In this document: positions 1-12,161 of the stretch, in pieces
Position numbering within the stretch: the stretch's first letter is position 1
Layout of the letters: each line of letters starts with the position of its first letter
DNA from: Elymus sibiricus
Taxonomy: Eukaryota; Streptophyta; Magnoliopsida; Poales; Poaceae
Direction of reading: 5' to 3'
DNA length: 64,000 nt
NCBI GenBank assembly: GCA_039707655.1
Contig: CM077666.1
Location: 397,873,886-397,937,885, forward strand
Translations under genes and position numbers: made by a program
Notes under the pieces: model-generated
Database searches by the model: none
What the model was told of the DNA's origin: nothing
What the model saw: the letters and a program-made list of their open reading frames with translations, nothing else

Positions 1-24
1 CTGGGTTTTCCCATTCATCCCTTC

Positions 25-2596
25 TTGAGGGGTTTACTAGAGTTCTACGGGATTCAGCTCCACCACCTTACCCCCGGATCGATCCTCCATATTTCGGGCT
101 TCGTCGCTTTATGCGAAATGTTCCTGGGCTGCGAGGCGCACTTCGAGTTGTGGAGGAAATTCTTCTGCCTAGTCTCCCGCACCCGGGGAGGGGTTATCTA
201 CGAGGTCGGCGGAGCCAAAGTATGGCGCGTCGCCGGGACCGGATACCCCGTTGGGACTCCGAAGAAGGATGCCGAAGAGTGGACTTCGGAATGGTTTTAT
301 ATCGAAGACGTCCCTTTATTCGATCCAGTTCGAAGGGTTCTACCGGAATTTTCATTGGCTTCTCCAATGAAGCGGTTCAACTGGCGCCCGAAGAGTGCTT
401 CCCAACAGGAAAGTGCCGAGGTAGCTCGGCTGGCCGCTCAAGTGAGGTGGTTAGCCCATAACGGACTAACCATCGTTGACGTGATGGCAATAGCTATCGC
501 TCGATGTGTCCAGCCACTCCAACAGAGAATTCATCCGCTATGGAACTACAACAGGGAGGACGACACCGCCCGGTACACCCGGAAGGGGCCTGCCAACCAG
601 GCGGCGATAGCCGCCATACTAGCCGATTTGTTCAAGAGGGAAGAGCAAGAGTTTGCTCGGCTAAAGCTCAAGAAAGGCTTCTCGATGTATGAACCCATCG
701 AAATGGTGAGGTCGACCACTCTTTATAGTTCGGATATCACTCCAGAATTTTCATAATCGGATCTTCACCTTGTCCGAACAGAGTTGGAGGCGATGGATCG
801 AGACGGTAAGCTGCCCTGCTCCTCAACCGGAGAACTATGCCCGCAATGACGACCCCGGGTTCCACGACAATCCCAAAACATCAATCATATTCGAGGAGGG
901 GGTCTTCTACCAGGAGAGCCTTGACGGTTCTAAGGTGGCCCTTTTCGCTTATCACCCTGGGGCACTCCCCTCCTCCGCTGTAAGTGACCAATGGGCTTCT
1001 TCTCGAAAGAAACGCTCAGCCGCTGCAGGCCCGAATACACTGACACCTACTCCCAAGGGCCGCCGCACGACGCGCCGAACAGCCGTAAGAGCGGCACCAG
1101 CGGCCCCGACGACGAGTAGTCGTGGGGTGACCAGACGTGCGGCCCCAACGCGAGCTACATCATCGGCGCCTCGCCAGAATAGGTAACGCAGTAGCCTCTA
1201 TCTTCAACATCCACCGAATATGCCAATAATTTTCTCCATGGTGTTCTGTAGACGATGTGTGGAACCGCCCTCGGCTGGGGATGTTGAAGAAGCACCGAGG
1301 GGTGACTCAAACCCGAGGTCACCAGCTGTAGCCGGAGTTACTCCGGGGGTCCATGCCAAGGAACAACCTCCCGAGGACTCAGGTGGCGTCTCGGTTACTA
1401 ACTCCGAGGTTGAAAGTGTGATGAATCATCGGCGGCGTAAGGCGTCACTTCGGCACTCCGCATTTTCCGATCAGGAGTTTAACGCGCTTAGTTCAGTGGA
1501 CGCGTACCTCAGTGCTGCTCGGACGGGACTTGAAGGCGCAGTGAAGCTCATGTCTATGAATGTGCAGGTAAAGTATTAGTTTTGACAACTAGTATCTAAC
1601 CCAGTAGCCCCCGAGCCTTAATTTGGGCAGGACGGCTGAGTTAAGGGTCTGATATCCATGATGCCCTGCTATTGTGCAGACTGTTCGGGAGCAAAACAAA
1701 AAGCTGTCCGAGGACCTCAAGCTGGCGCAAACAGAGTTAGAATCTGTGAAAGCCGAGCTAGAGGGGGTGAAGAAATTCACCAGAGAGGCACATGGTAACT
1801 GCCGAACTTAAAGTTTGTTTAAGAAAAATGTGGTGGAATACCTCCGCTAATGAAAGATGATTCCATAGCAGCCGAGTCGATAAATCAGCTACAGAAGGAC
1901 CTGGAGATGGCCAGGAAAGCTCAAAGATACGCGGAGTCACAGCAAGAGGCTGGCTACCGGGTGCTGTCCCGAAGTCATGAGGAGAGGGATAAGCTTAAGG
2001 CGGAAGGCGAACAACATGTCGAAGAAATCAAAAGCCTGAAAGCTCAACTGACTATAACCCAAGAGGAGAACCAGAGACTGAAAGCGGGCATGTTCGGTAA
2101 GTGCAATCTAATTGGTCAGTGCAATAACTGTACGCATTAGGCAGCAATTTGAACAACGCCACGTCTCGTTGTAGTTCTGCTGACCGGGCGTCCCGAAGAG
2201 GAGGCCGGTTCCTTCGGGCGGGACCTGCTGAAGGAGCTATCCGCTGTACATGAGCGGGCCCGGAAAGCCATGAAGAGTTTGTTCAAAGCACTGTGGCCTG
2301 GTGAAGTGGCTCCGGAAGGGATGGCCGAACTCGCGAGTCGCTTCAAAGGAGCTCGGCGCCGCTTTGAGTTATGGAAGATGTCATCTTGTCGTGAGGGAGC
2401 ACAGGAAGCGTGGGCGATGATCAAGACCCGTTTCACCAAGCTGGAACCGGAGCATTTAGCGAGAGTTGGGCCGGTAGGGCCAGATGGGCAGGAAGTGCCC
2501 ATGCATCTGGTGTATGACCAGGTTATGCCCGCAGCTCGGCTGTCCCAAGCAGATTGTGCTCTGGAGACCATAATAGATGGTCTCGATCAAGATTGA
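25..2596 (+). pseudogene. antisense, intron-containing gene of the Tat element (Transposase_28-like)
   Basis: This gene runs opposite to gag-pol, between pol and the missing 3' LTR. The first block (25-756) resembles the plant family known as putative gypsy-type transposon (Pfam Transposase_28); it is homologous to the block at 43470-44339. Then come a basic Ser/Thr/Arg-rich block (770-1182), an acidic block (1252-1567), two coiled-coil blocks (1680-1794, 1872-2096) and a C-terminal domain (about 2141-2596) with FKALWP and WK motifs shared with 41050-41490. Introns 1183-1251, 1568-1679 and 1795-1871 have GT-AG ends and keep the reading frame across the joins; 2097 to about 2140 is a fourth, but the frame after it is broken. 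A frame change near 756-770 and a TGA at 2150 also suggest decay. The 5' end is outside the window or upstream of 25. Function unknown. Confidence 0.72.
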
Positions 2597-3428
2597 ACAG
2601 TTTGATTCTATGTATCTATGTACTTTACATCAAATATTCTCCAAACCGTGCTAAAACGTTGTCTTAACCGGCCATCGGCTTCCGCCTCCTCGACCAGAGG
2701 CCGAGGAGTGTTTCCTACTATGTGAGCCGAGCAATATCGGCAAACATCTCAAAGAACTAGGCAATTCGGCCACTTGGTGCAAACAGACAAAAACGCGCTC
2801 AGGGAGTTATGTTATATTACTGTTTTAACGTAAGAAACATCTTCCGACGAAAATAGTTCCTCTATAAGTCCCTTTCGTCGGGTGACCACGCTGACCGTGG
2901 GTGAATAACCGAATACCCAAAATAGACGGGGATGGTTACGTCGGGAAAATACCCCGAAAACTTGGTAATAAGTACCAATTATTTTCAATTCCTCCGCGGC
3001 CGACCAATTATATTCTTAAGAACGCTAGCTTTTGGCTTCACCCGTCTGAGGTACGCACTCGGGTAATCCGGACATAACAATCGCAGAGGTGCTCCCTTTA
3101 CTCCCTAGCCGAATAATCGGGAGCGTAGGGAGTAAACACAGGAGCGAGGCAACCCAGCTTGGCAAAATCTTAAGTCAAATTGATGCATATAGTGGCTTTA
3201 GAACGATACAGGAAGGTTGCAAACACGCAGAAACGGATGGTTGCATAGATAAAATATTATTGGCTCCGAAAAGAAGCCCCCGGGTAACATCGTGTGGTAC
3301 ATTCAAAGATGTTGGCCGAAAGAAAAACTTGACGTAGTTCGGCATATCCTAACACAACCTGGGAAGGACTGTTTATGAGAAAAATAAAAATCCGAAAGGG
3401 ATAAACCACACAGGGTAAGGTCGCGGGG
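2597..3428. other. non-coding spacer of Tat element
   Basis: The spacer lies between the 3' end of the antisense gene and the 3' end of pol, so the two genes converge here. No ORF with recognisable content is seen. It resembles in position, and in short stretches of sequence, the spacer at 39764-41049 of the other Tat element. Confidence 0.6.
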
Positions 3429-6400
3429 TTAGCCGTAGAAACGTCGTAGCCGAGCTGCGTTCCAAGGGTTTGGTTCAAGGCGGTCGTCCTTTGGGTCGCG
3501 GAGACGATATGCTCCACCCGTAAGTACTTGATTGATGATGAAGGGCCCTTCCCACTTGGGCGACAGCTTGTGCTTCTGCTTCTCCGGGAGGCGCAGGACT
3601 AGATCGTCGACAGTGTAGGCCTTGGCCCGTACTTCCCTGCTTTGATAACGTCTGGCCTGCTGCTGATAAAAAGCAGAACGAGCCCGAGCTATGTCGCGCT
3701 CGCCCTCCAGGGCGTCCAGGTCATCCTGCCGATCCAACTCGGCCTCTCTTTCTTCATACATGCACACGCGAGGTGCGTCGTGAATAAGATCGCTGGGGAG
3801 GACGGCTTCTGCCCCATACACCATGAAGAACGGTGTATAGCCCGTGGAGCGATTAGGAGTGGTGCGCAATCCCCACAATACAGAGTCGAGCTCTTCGACC
3901 CAATGGCAGTCGGATTCTTTTAAAGATCGGACTAAACGGGGCTTGATGCCGCTCAAGATCAGTCCATTAGCTCGCTCGACCTGTCCATTGGACTGTGGGT
4001 GATATACCGAGGCATAGTCGATCTTAATGCCTAAATTAGCGCACCAGTCTTTGACTTCCTGGGCAGTAAAATTGGATCCATTGTCCGTTATTATGCTATG
4101 GGGGACGCCATAACGGTGTACGACGCCGGATATAAAATCGATGACCGGCTTAGACTTGGCCGAAGTAACCGGCTTTGCCTCAATCCATTTAGTGAATTTG
4201 TCTACCATGACGAGTAGATATTTCTTGTTCTTGGTCCCCCCTTTAAGTGGTCCGACCATGTCCAGCCCCCAGACCGCGAAAGGCCAAGTAATGGGGATCG
4301 TCCGAAGGGCCGTGGGGGGGCATATGACTCTGATTTGCAAAGAGCTGGCATCCAACGCAATGTTGGACCAATGTTTGGGCGTCTGTTCGGGCAGTGGGCC
4401 AGAAGAACCCTGCTCGGAAAGCCTTGCTGACCAGGGCCCAAGCTGCCGCGTGGTGACCGCCCATGCCAGCGTGAATCTCGGCCAGGAGCTGCCTGCCCTC
4501 CTCTTCGGATATACATCTCCGGAGGACGCCAGTAGTGCTTTTCTTGTATAGCTCTCCCTCGTGGACTTTATAGGCTTTAGATCGTCGAATGATACGCCTT
4601 GCCTCAGCCTGGCCAGCCGGTAGTTCTTGGCGGAGGAGGTAGGCGAGGAAGGGCTCGGTCCATGGCGCAATTACCGCCATGACTTCGTGAGCCGAAGATG
4701 TCATTTCGATGGCCGAGTCCCCAATAATTCCATTATCTGGTTCAATAGGCGGAGGGACGAGCTCTCCTGAGGTATTGGTTTCCGAGCCCTGGGCTTCCTC
4801 CTGCCACACCACGGACGGCTTGAAGAGTCGTTCCAAAAAGGTGTTCTCGGGGACGCGGTCGCGCTTAGCGCCCATTCGAGCAAGGATATCCGCAGCTTGA
4901 TTACTCTCACGAGGTATATGGTGAAACTCCAGTCCTTCAAAGCGGGCAGAGATTTTCAGGACGACGTTGCGGTATGCTGTCATTTTTGGGTCTTTTGCAT
5001 CGAATTCGCCGTTGACTTGAGAGATGGCGAGATTAGAATCTCCCCGTACCTCGAGTCACTGTATGCCCATTGACACCGCAATCCGAAGTCCATGCAGCAG
5101 AGCTTCATATTCGGCTGCGTTGTTGGAATCGGTGTACATTATCTGGAGTATGTACCGAATATTATCGCCAGTGAGGGATGTGAGGACCACGCCAGCTCCT
5201 AGCCCAGCGAGCATTTTGGAGCCGTCGAAGTACATAGTCCAATGCGAGTATGTACTGTATTCCCTGGGGAGTTCAGCTTCCGTCCATTCCGCAACGAAAT
5301 CAGCCAAAACCTGAGATTTAATAGCTCGGCGCGGTCGATATGTGATTTCGAAGGGAAGGAGTTCTATAGCCCATTTGGCTATGCGGCCGGTGGCATCTCG
5401 ATTGTTAATTATGTCGTTTAGCGGTACTTCGGATGCAACCGTGACCGAGCACTCTTGAAAATAGTGGCGGAGCTTGCGGGATGCCATGAAAACTGCGTAG
5501 GCGATCTTCTGATAGTGTGGATACCTCGTTTTACACGGGGTGAGCACTTCAGATACGTAATACACAGGTTTCTGCACCTGGAGCTTGTGACCCTCTGTTT
5601 CTCGTTCGACGACGAGAACCGCACTGACCACCTGATTCGTGGCCGAGATATATAGCACCATTGGCTCACCCGGGCTGGGTGCTGTCAAGATTGGGTTGCT
5701 GGCCAGCAGAGTTTTTATTTCCTCCAGCGCTTCCGCCGCCTCGCTGGTCCAGTCGAAGTTCTTCGTCCGTTTGAGCAATTTATAGATCGGTAAGGCTTTT
5801 TCTCCGAGGCGTGAGATGAAGCGGCTCAAGGCTGCGATGCAGCCGGCCAGTTTCTGGACATGCTTTAGTTCAGTGGGAATCGCCAGCTCGGACAGTGCCC
5901 GTATTTTCGCTGGGTTGGCCTCTATTCCTCTATGGGAAACGATGAACCCGAGCAACTTACCGGTCGGCACTCCGAAAACGCACTTTTCCGGATTGAGCCG
6001 TATATCGAAGATCCGAAGATTATCGAAGGTTTGTCGGAGATCATCCATCAGCTGACTGACGTGTTTGGTATTAACGACCACATCGTCCACGTATGCTTCG
6101 ACCGTTTTGCCAATTTGTTTTTCCAAACATGTTTGAATCATGCGTTGGTATGTAGCCCCTGCGTTCTTTAATCCGAAGGTCATTGTGTTGAAACGGAATG
6201 GTCCATAGGGGGTGATGAATGCTGTGGCCGCTTGGTCGGACTCCTTCATTTTGATTTGATGGTCCGGAGTAGGCGTCGAGGAAACACAGCGAGTCGTGTC
6301 CGGCGGTGGCGTCGATGATCTGGTCAATGCGGGGCAAGGGAAAAGGATCCTTGGGGCAGGCTTTGTTTAGATCCTTGAAGTCGACACACAACCGCCAGGA

Positions 6401-6862
6401 CTTATCTTTCTTGGGTACCATGACTAAATTGGCTAACCACTCGGGATGTTTGATGTCTCGGATGAATCCGGCTTCGAGCAACTTGGCCAGTTACTCACCC
6501 ATGGCTTGACATTTGGGTTCGGAAAACCGACGGAGAGTCTGTTTAACTGGCTTGAAACCTTTGATTATATTCAGGCTGTGCTCGGCTAATCTACGCGGGA
6601 TCCCTGGCATGTCTGACGGGTGCCAGGCAAAGATATCCCAGTTTGCACGCAGAAATTGGCGCAATTCTTCATCGACCGCGGGGTCCAGCTGAGCTCCAAT
6701 GGACGCCGTCTTGTTGGGATCTGTTGGGTGTACTTGGAATTTGACGATTTCATCCGCTGGTTTAAAGGACGTGGATTTTTGCCTTTTATCAAGGATGACG
6801 TCGTCCTTGTCCACCGTTGAGCGGAGCGCGGTTAACTCTTCGGCTGCGAGTGCTTCGGACAA
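3429..6862 (-). pseudogene. pol: pol: RT, RNase H, second RNase H and integrase of Tat element, broken
   Basis: RT begins around 6480 (WRLCVDFKDLNKACPKD) and has the catalytic YVDD at about 6080. RNase H follows, then a second RNase H-like domain (YFDGS..., NNAAEYEALLHGL) around 5240-5060 that continues after a stop. The integrase zinc-binding region (HAG...HH...HCVGC) lies near 4480-4370. The catalytic core has LDMVGP, ITDNGS and QVERANG, a D,D,E triad, and the frame ends at 3429. Defects: TAA at 6491-6493; a frameshift near 6262, read as a 2-base loss after the DAYSG motif; TGA at 5056-5058, where relatives have Arg; and a frameshift in a run of seven G at 4314-4320 that is one base too long. 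No chromodomain is seen, in keeping with Tat. Confidence 0.9.
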
Positions 6863-6898
6863 CGCTTCGAGGGCGAGCGATGCCGTTTTATTCTTGGC

Positions 6899-8917
6899 TC
6901 ACAGGGCTCTGTCCGGATCACTTATTACCGTGATGACGCCATTTGGCCCTGGCATTTTAAGCTTCATGTACCCGTAATGTGGTACATCATGGAATCGTGC
7001 GAAGGCATCACGCCCTAGTAAAGCATGATAGCCGCTGCGGAAGGGCACGATGTGGAAAAGCATTTCTTCGGATCGGTAGTTCTCGGGAGTTCCGAAGACC
7101 ACATCAAGAGTCACACGGCCACTAGAACATGCCTCCTTTCCGGGGATGATCCCTTGAAAGGTGGTGTGACTTTGCTCGATGCGGGATCTGTCAAACTGCA
7201 TTTTGTCCAAGGTGTCCTCGTAAATGAGGTTTAGCCCGTTACCGCCGTCCATTAACACCTTTTGGAGTCGGAATCCATCCATTATGGGATCAAGGACAAG
7301 GGCGGCAGCAGCTCGAGTAGGGCAGGACCTCGGCTGGTCTTGTTCACTAAAAGTGATGGGTGTGTCTGTCCATGAGTCTGTCTCTGCCACGTGGTGAATT
7401 TGAGCGAGCTCTCGAAGGGCTCTCTTCCTCTGATTCTTCGAAGAGTAGGTCTCGTAGATTGTTAAGATTTCGGCGTCGTCATCAAGGGGCATTACTGGAC
7501 TTTTATTGGAGTACGGGCCTCCGAGGATGACCTCGCCGCTCTTGGCGACTTGGCTGACCACCCAGCAAGCTCGAAGGCTGTGGGTTGGGTTTGTGGAGTG
7601 AATGGGGCATGGTTTATCCAGTATTCCGTCGAGGACCGTTCTGGATCTTGTCAGGGGTTTCATCTTTTTCTTGGACGGCTCGTATTGGCATGTCCGGCGA
7701 GGGAGTGCGCGTTTCGCCCAAGCTCGGTTTAGTTCCTCTGTGCGGATTGACTCCGTTTGCTCGAGCTGAGTCTGCCAAGCGTACTCCATGGCGCAATATT
7801 TGGACACCAGATCCGATAAATCAGAGAAATTTTGGATGTGGCGGCGGGCGAGGGCGTTTAAGACGCCCTCGTCTCTACAGTTCTGTCGAAAGATCTCTAG
7901 AATGTCCTTGTCGCAGCCGTCCGTCATCTTATTTTTGACGAGAAGGAATCTGGCCCAGAAGTGCCGGGCTGTCTCTCCGGGCTACTGCTTAACGTACATC
8001 AGGTCCCATATGTCGGGCCGTCCTGAGTTATCTGGGCAATACTCAATGTGGGGGGTGGGTGAGATAAAAAACTTGATCCCAGCGGAGTGTGAGTCCAGAG
8101 TTTTGGGGGCCGCGTCCTGGATTGTCATGGAATCCGGTGTGCTGAGCTCTGGATAATTGACCGGGTGCGGGTGCATGGATCCGGACTTGCATGTTGAACC
8201 AGACTTCGGCTCTAAACCCTCTCCAGAGCTGAATTCGGCTGCCGAGCTGGAAGGCAAAGCCTGCTGGTCGGAAACTTGCACCTCATGCATTTTTGGTTCT
8301 GAGGTGACGAGTGAGCCCTCTGAGGGGCCTTCGATAGTGGCGACCAAGTGAGTAGTGGCGGGGGCGTAAATTTCCCTGTCGTCGGTTTTAAGCCCGATCT
8401 GATCGTACACCGAGGACTGGCCATCGGCGATTCCCAGAGCCTGGATCCGATGTAGTATCCCGTTTAATGACGAGAGATCTGTTGGTTCCAGGTTCGGGTA
8501 GTTTGCGGGGTCAACCCGCAGTTTGGCCGTGACGGGGGTGTCAGAATTCGCCCCGAGGTTATGTTCGGCCGAGGCTGATATTCGGCAACCGAGCACGGAG
8601 ATTAGATCCGGGCTCAAGGTTGGATCCGCAGCGGCGGCCGTCTCGGCAGTGGGGTTGGCCGTACTCGAAGTCGGCGCTTCGGGATTCGTGGGTCCGTCAG
8701 GTGAAGCTGAGAACCCCATGAGGATAAGATCTCCCCGGGAGTCGGCGACGAATTCTAGGTTTCCGAACCTGATCTCCTGGTCGGGGGTGAAGCTATCGAC
8801 CCGGCCAAGGTGACCGGCCGGATCGGCGTGCAGCACGATGCTTCCGAACGCGAAGAACTGGCCGGGAACAAAAGTGTCCTTGCGGCTAGCGCTGTTGCTG
8901 ATGATTAGGCGAGCCAT
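6899..8917 (-). pseudogene. gag: gag-protease of Tat element, broken
   Basis: The ATG at 8917-8915 is preferred over upstream codons because its product (MARLI...) aligns with the start of the related gag at 36518. The N-terminal block (about residues 1-70) has the shared pattern PGQ.F.FG...ADS.G.L. The middle gag region seems shortened: compared with the 36518 copy, the stretch that holds its HWLN motif is not seen. A TAG at 7982-7984 interrupts a conserved Q-PGE-ARxFW segment. The retropepsin region follows with LMDGG as the active-site Asp loop and ALLGRDAF near its end. A TGA at 6899-6901 ends the frame; reading continues in the same frame into pol. Protein function (capsid and aspartic protease) is inferred from the family; this copy is not expected to work. 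Confidence 0.85.
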
Positions 8918-8942
8918 TGATCCTTGACGACCCACGGCGGAA

Positions 8943-8960
8943 CTCTCAATGAAAGCACCA
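8943..8960 (-). promoter_or_regulatory. tRNA primer-binding site of Tat element
   Basis: Minus strand TGGTGCTTTCATTGAGAG, one base inside the LTR. The same 18-nt sequence follows the LTR at 36472-36489. It has the TGG start expected of a complement to a tRNA CCA end; I do not assign the tRNA. Confidence 0.8.
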
Positions 8961-8961
8961 A

Positions 8962-9450
8962 TGTCGGTACCAAAACCGGCAGATCTCGGGTAGGGGATCC
9001 GAACTATGGGTCAAGGAGTCGATGGTAACAGGGAGCGTAGAGACAGCGATTTACCCAGGTTCAGGCCCTCTCGAGGAGGTAAAACCCTACGTCCTGCTTG
9101 ATTGTATTGATGTGGTTGTATGAAGGTTACAGAGTTGATCTACCTCGAGATCGACTGGGCTAAACCCTAGGCAATGGATATGATGATTCTCTCCCTACGG
9201 ACTAAACCTCCTGGTTTATATAGACACCAGGGGGTCCTAGGGTTACATATGGTCGGTTACCATCAGGGATAAACATGCTGATTACGCTATCTATTCCTTG
9301 GAGGAGACGCCAAGACTTCGGAGGTTTCCTTCTAACACACGGGGTCGTCCACAATCCAGCCGTCCATCGATGTGCAGAGAGCGGCCCACCAGTCCGGCCT
9401 ATGAGAGATAGGCCGGCAGCCCGAGTACCCCCTAAACCGGGACACCCTCA
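8962..9450 (-). repeat. 5' LTR of Tat element (489 bp)
   Basis: On the minus strand the LTR starts TGAGGGTGTC and ends ACCGACA, so it has TG...CA ends. Both ends match the LTRs at 35978 and 44928, which start TGACGGTGTC and end ACCGACA. A minus-strand TATA-like sequence lies at about 9214-9222. The internal side is followed by an 18-nt PBS after one base. Confidence 0.88.
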
Positions 9451-10363
9451 GCGGGGTTCCGAAGACCTGTTGTCTCACTTCTCGGTGCACGCGGAGAAGA
9501 TAGATAGGAAAAGGGAGGTAGTGTAAAGCTTTGGAACGATGCGACAGGCGCATAGGAGGCGAAGTGACTTGCGCACTCGTCTAGGAAGAGGATCGACCTC
9601 TTATAGGCCAGTTACAACTGACCAATCAGAAGAGGAAGAGAAACAGTCGGCCACTAGGGAGAGGAAGGGACGACGGTTTAGTTTCATCTTTCATTAGAAA
9701 AAAAACGTTTTGATTTCTTTCTTGTGTGACAAAAAGCAAGCAACGCACTCACGTGGTATAGGTCCTAGCGCGGCTTGGCTTGATCACGAAACACAATGCA
9801 CATGCGAGGCATGACGAGGCAGGCGGCGGAGGAGGAGCTAGCGTGTATATGAGTTCTTCTCAAGCTCTTAGTGTTGTGTGGAACAACTCACCTTATATGT
9901 TGGTCTCCAACACCCTTCACTGGTGTTGTGGGTCTAAACTTTTCACTCCCATTGTCATGTATGAATGGGCCATATGGGCCTTTAGGATTTCTTCCTAGGA
10001 ATTATTGAAATAAAAATGGGCCAAAGCCCAATAATTCCAGCAATCCCTTACTAGATCCCAAAGGCACATGGATTTTTCTCATGGTTTAAAAAAATTATTT
10101 ATATACCAGTATTTTAGTGGAGACTGTTAAGCTGAACATCCATCTAGGACTCCACGCTACACTCGTTCACAACTTAAACAGTGGACTACGCTTTGAACTG
10201 CAGGTTTTGTGCAAACAAGTTTCACATAAATCCTTGAGCGATATCAGGTTGTCGAAAGGCTTTTCCGCTGATAGGAGTTTATATGTCATACTCCAGAGCC
10301 TCTTCATGAGTTTACTAGAGAGCACCAAACTCTCATGGACCGCGATGTTTAACAGTCTACTCA
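9451..10363 (-). other. older TE-derived host DNA with LTR-like stretch
   Basis: This is the DNA into which the Tat element and the hAT MITE inserted. Read on the minus strand, 9451-10042 looks like part of an LTR: it would start TGGAATTATTGGGC near 10042, and has CCTATAAGAGG as a possible TATA box near 9600. It is cut at 9450 by the Tat insertion. The part 10050-10363 reads on into 47697 after removal of the MITE. No coding domain is visible and I do not recognise the family. Confidence 0.45.
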
Positions 10364-10373
10364 CAGTGGCGGA

Positions 10374-10764
10374 TGATGACCCACAAGTATAGGGGATCGC
10401 AACAGTCTTCGAGGGTAGTATTTCACCCAAATTTATTGATTCGACACAAGGGGAGCCAAAGAACATTTATAAACCTTAGCAGTTGAGTTGTCAATTCAAC
10501 CACACTTGAGAGACCACTTCCTTGCAACAATTTATTAGTAGCACAGTAATATGATAGCAGTGATAGCAAAGTAACAGTAGTAACAACAGTGGTAGCAGAT
10601 TTGTAGCAAACAGAGCAGTAGTAACTTGAGCAAAGCCAATAGTATTAAAGCGTAGGCATGGAATAGCGATGGATATTCATATGAGATTCAATATGTAACT
10701 GTCACAAGCTAGAGCGATACACAATAGCTCTAATTCATCAATCATATGTAGGCATGTATTCCGT
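10374..10764 (-). repeat. truncated 3' LTR of minus-strand Athila-type element
   Basis: About 391 bp that match the first part (plus-strand order) of the LTR at 33903, up to a shared ATTCCGT. After that base the sequence is protease-coding instead of LTR, so the U3 part of this LTR and the whole 3' half of the internal region are missing. Confidence 0.85.
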
Positions 10765-12161
10765 TAAGATAGTAACATTAGCAACCACAATCGAAACATC
10801 CTCACAAACACCAATAGGAATAGCGGTAGACTTGTCAGCCATTTGCAAAGAAATTTCAGTAGGTATCAACTTATTCAAGTCAAGTCTTTTGTAAAGAGTA
10901 AAGAGCATAACACTAACACCAGCTCCCAAATCACACAAAAGTAGTTTTAACATAATTATTCTTAATAGAGCATGGTATAGTAGGTATCCTTGGATCTCCT
11001 AGTTTTTTTAAAAAAATTCCTTTGAAAGAATAATTTGCAAGCATAGTGAAAATTCCAGCCTCAGGGATTTTTCTTTTAGTAGTAACAATATCTTTCATGT
11101 ACTTAGCATATGGTGGCATTTTCATAGCATCAGTCAAAGGGACTTGCAAAAATAAAGGTCTAAGCAATTCAACAAAACGAATTAAAGCATCCTCATCTTT
11201 AGATTTTAAAGCCTTACTAGGAAAAGGCATGGGTTTTTGTACCCATGGTTCTCTTTTTTTACCATGCTTCCTAGCAACAAAATCTCTTTGATCATATCTT
11301 TTAGTTTTAGGAGGTGGGTCATCAAGCTCAACTTCAGGTTCTACTTCTACCTCCTTTTTGGGTTCATTATCAGTAGGTGCAGCATCATTATCAATATTAT
11401 TATCATTAATATCATCATTATCAATAGGTTCATGCTCGTTACCAGATCGAGTTTTAGCATCAGATATAGAAACATTATTAGGATTCTCAATGGGTTTTTC
11501 TATAACAGGTTCACAAGAAGCATGCACAGTTTTATTCCTACTCTTCCTTTTCTTTTTCTTAGGTAAATTAGGTGCACTATCATTAATCATTTGAGAATCA
11601 TGTTCAATTCATTTAGGATGGCCTTAAGGATATAAAGGATCCTGAGTAGATCTACCTCCTCTAGTATCTACTCCATAAGCATACTTATTTTGTTTATTAT
11701 ACATGTCCCTAAAAAAATCATGTTGTGATCTAAAAACTTGTTCAAGCTGAGTGTGAACCATAGAAAAATGTTTGCATAAACCTTTAACATTATTAGAAAT
11801 TCTAACTAGCACATCACTCAAGCGTTCAATAATGATAGCATTTTGTTTCAATTGATCACTTCTTTGCATAATAAAGTTTTATTGTTTAACGACAAAATTA
11901 TCAAATTCATCTAAGCATTGGCTTGGAGATTTATTATAGGGAATATCACCCTCATCAAATTTATAAAGGGAATGTGCCTCCACTACCTGTGTCGGAGGAT
12001 CAAGCCCATGTATTTCTTTAATAGGAGGCAATTTCTTTACATCTTCAGCTTTAATGCCTTTTTCTTTCATAGATTTCTTGGCCTCTTGCATATATTCAGG
12101 ACTTAAGAATAGAATACCTCGCTTCTTCAGAGTTGGCTTAGGAGGTGGTTCGGGAAGTGTC
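10765..12161 (-). pseudogene. gag: gag C-terminal part and protease fragment of minus-strand Athila-type element
   Basis: The block 12161-11879 continues gag after the insertion and is Lys/Glu/Pro-rich. It is followed in frame by a stop at 11879, by 11869-11624 (a coiled-coil-like stretch) with more stops near 11624 and 11608, and by 11590-10931, which is strongly charged and includes RYDQRDFVARKHGKKREPW and LRPLFLQVPLTDAMKMPPYA. After a frame change, 10953-10765 encodes the start of an aspartic protease; LCDLGAGVSVM is its active-site loop, with Leu-Gly where DSGA or DTGA is usual, as is common in Athila elements. It is cut off at 10765 by fusion to the 3' LTR. Confidence 0.78.

Larger units (their letters stand above)
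1..9450 (-). mobile_element. Tat-lineage Ty3/Gypsy LTR retrotransposon, left end outside window
   Basis: The element is transcribed right to left. In order it has a 5' LTR (8962-9450), a PBS just inside it, gag-protease, RT, RNase H, a second RNase H-like domain, integrase, a spacer, and a gene on the opposite strand (25-2596). The 3' LTR would lie beyond position 1. Protease-RT-RH-IN order defines Ty3/Gypsy; a second RNase H plus an antisense gene between pol and the 3' LTR is the known architecture of the Tat lineage (for example maize Grande). The coding part holds at least four in-frame stops and two frameshifts, so it cannot move by itself. The base run GCGGG at 9451-9455 is the likely TSD but its partner is outside the window. 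Confidence 0.9.

Noticed and set aside
3642..8813. Plus-strand ORFs opposite the first Tat gag-pol
   Set aside because: They are shadows of the minus-strand frame; no motif of their own. The real antisense gene of this element is at 25-2596 only.
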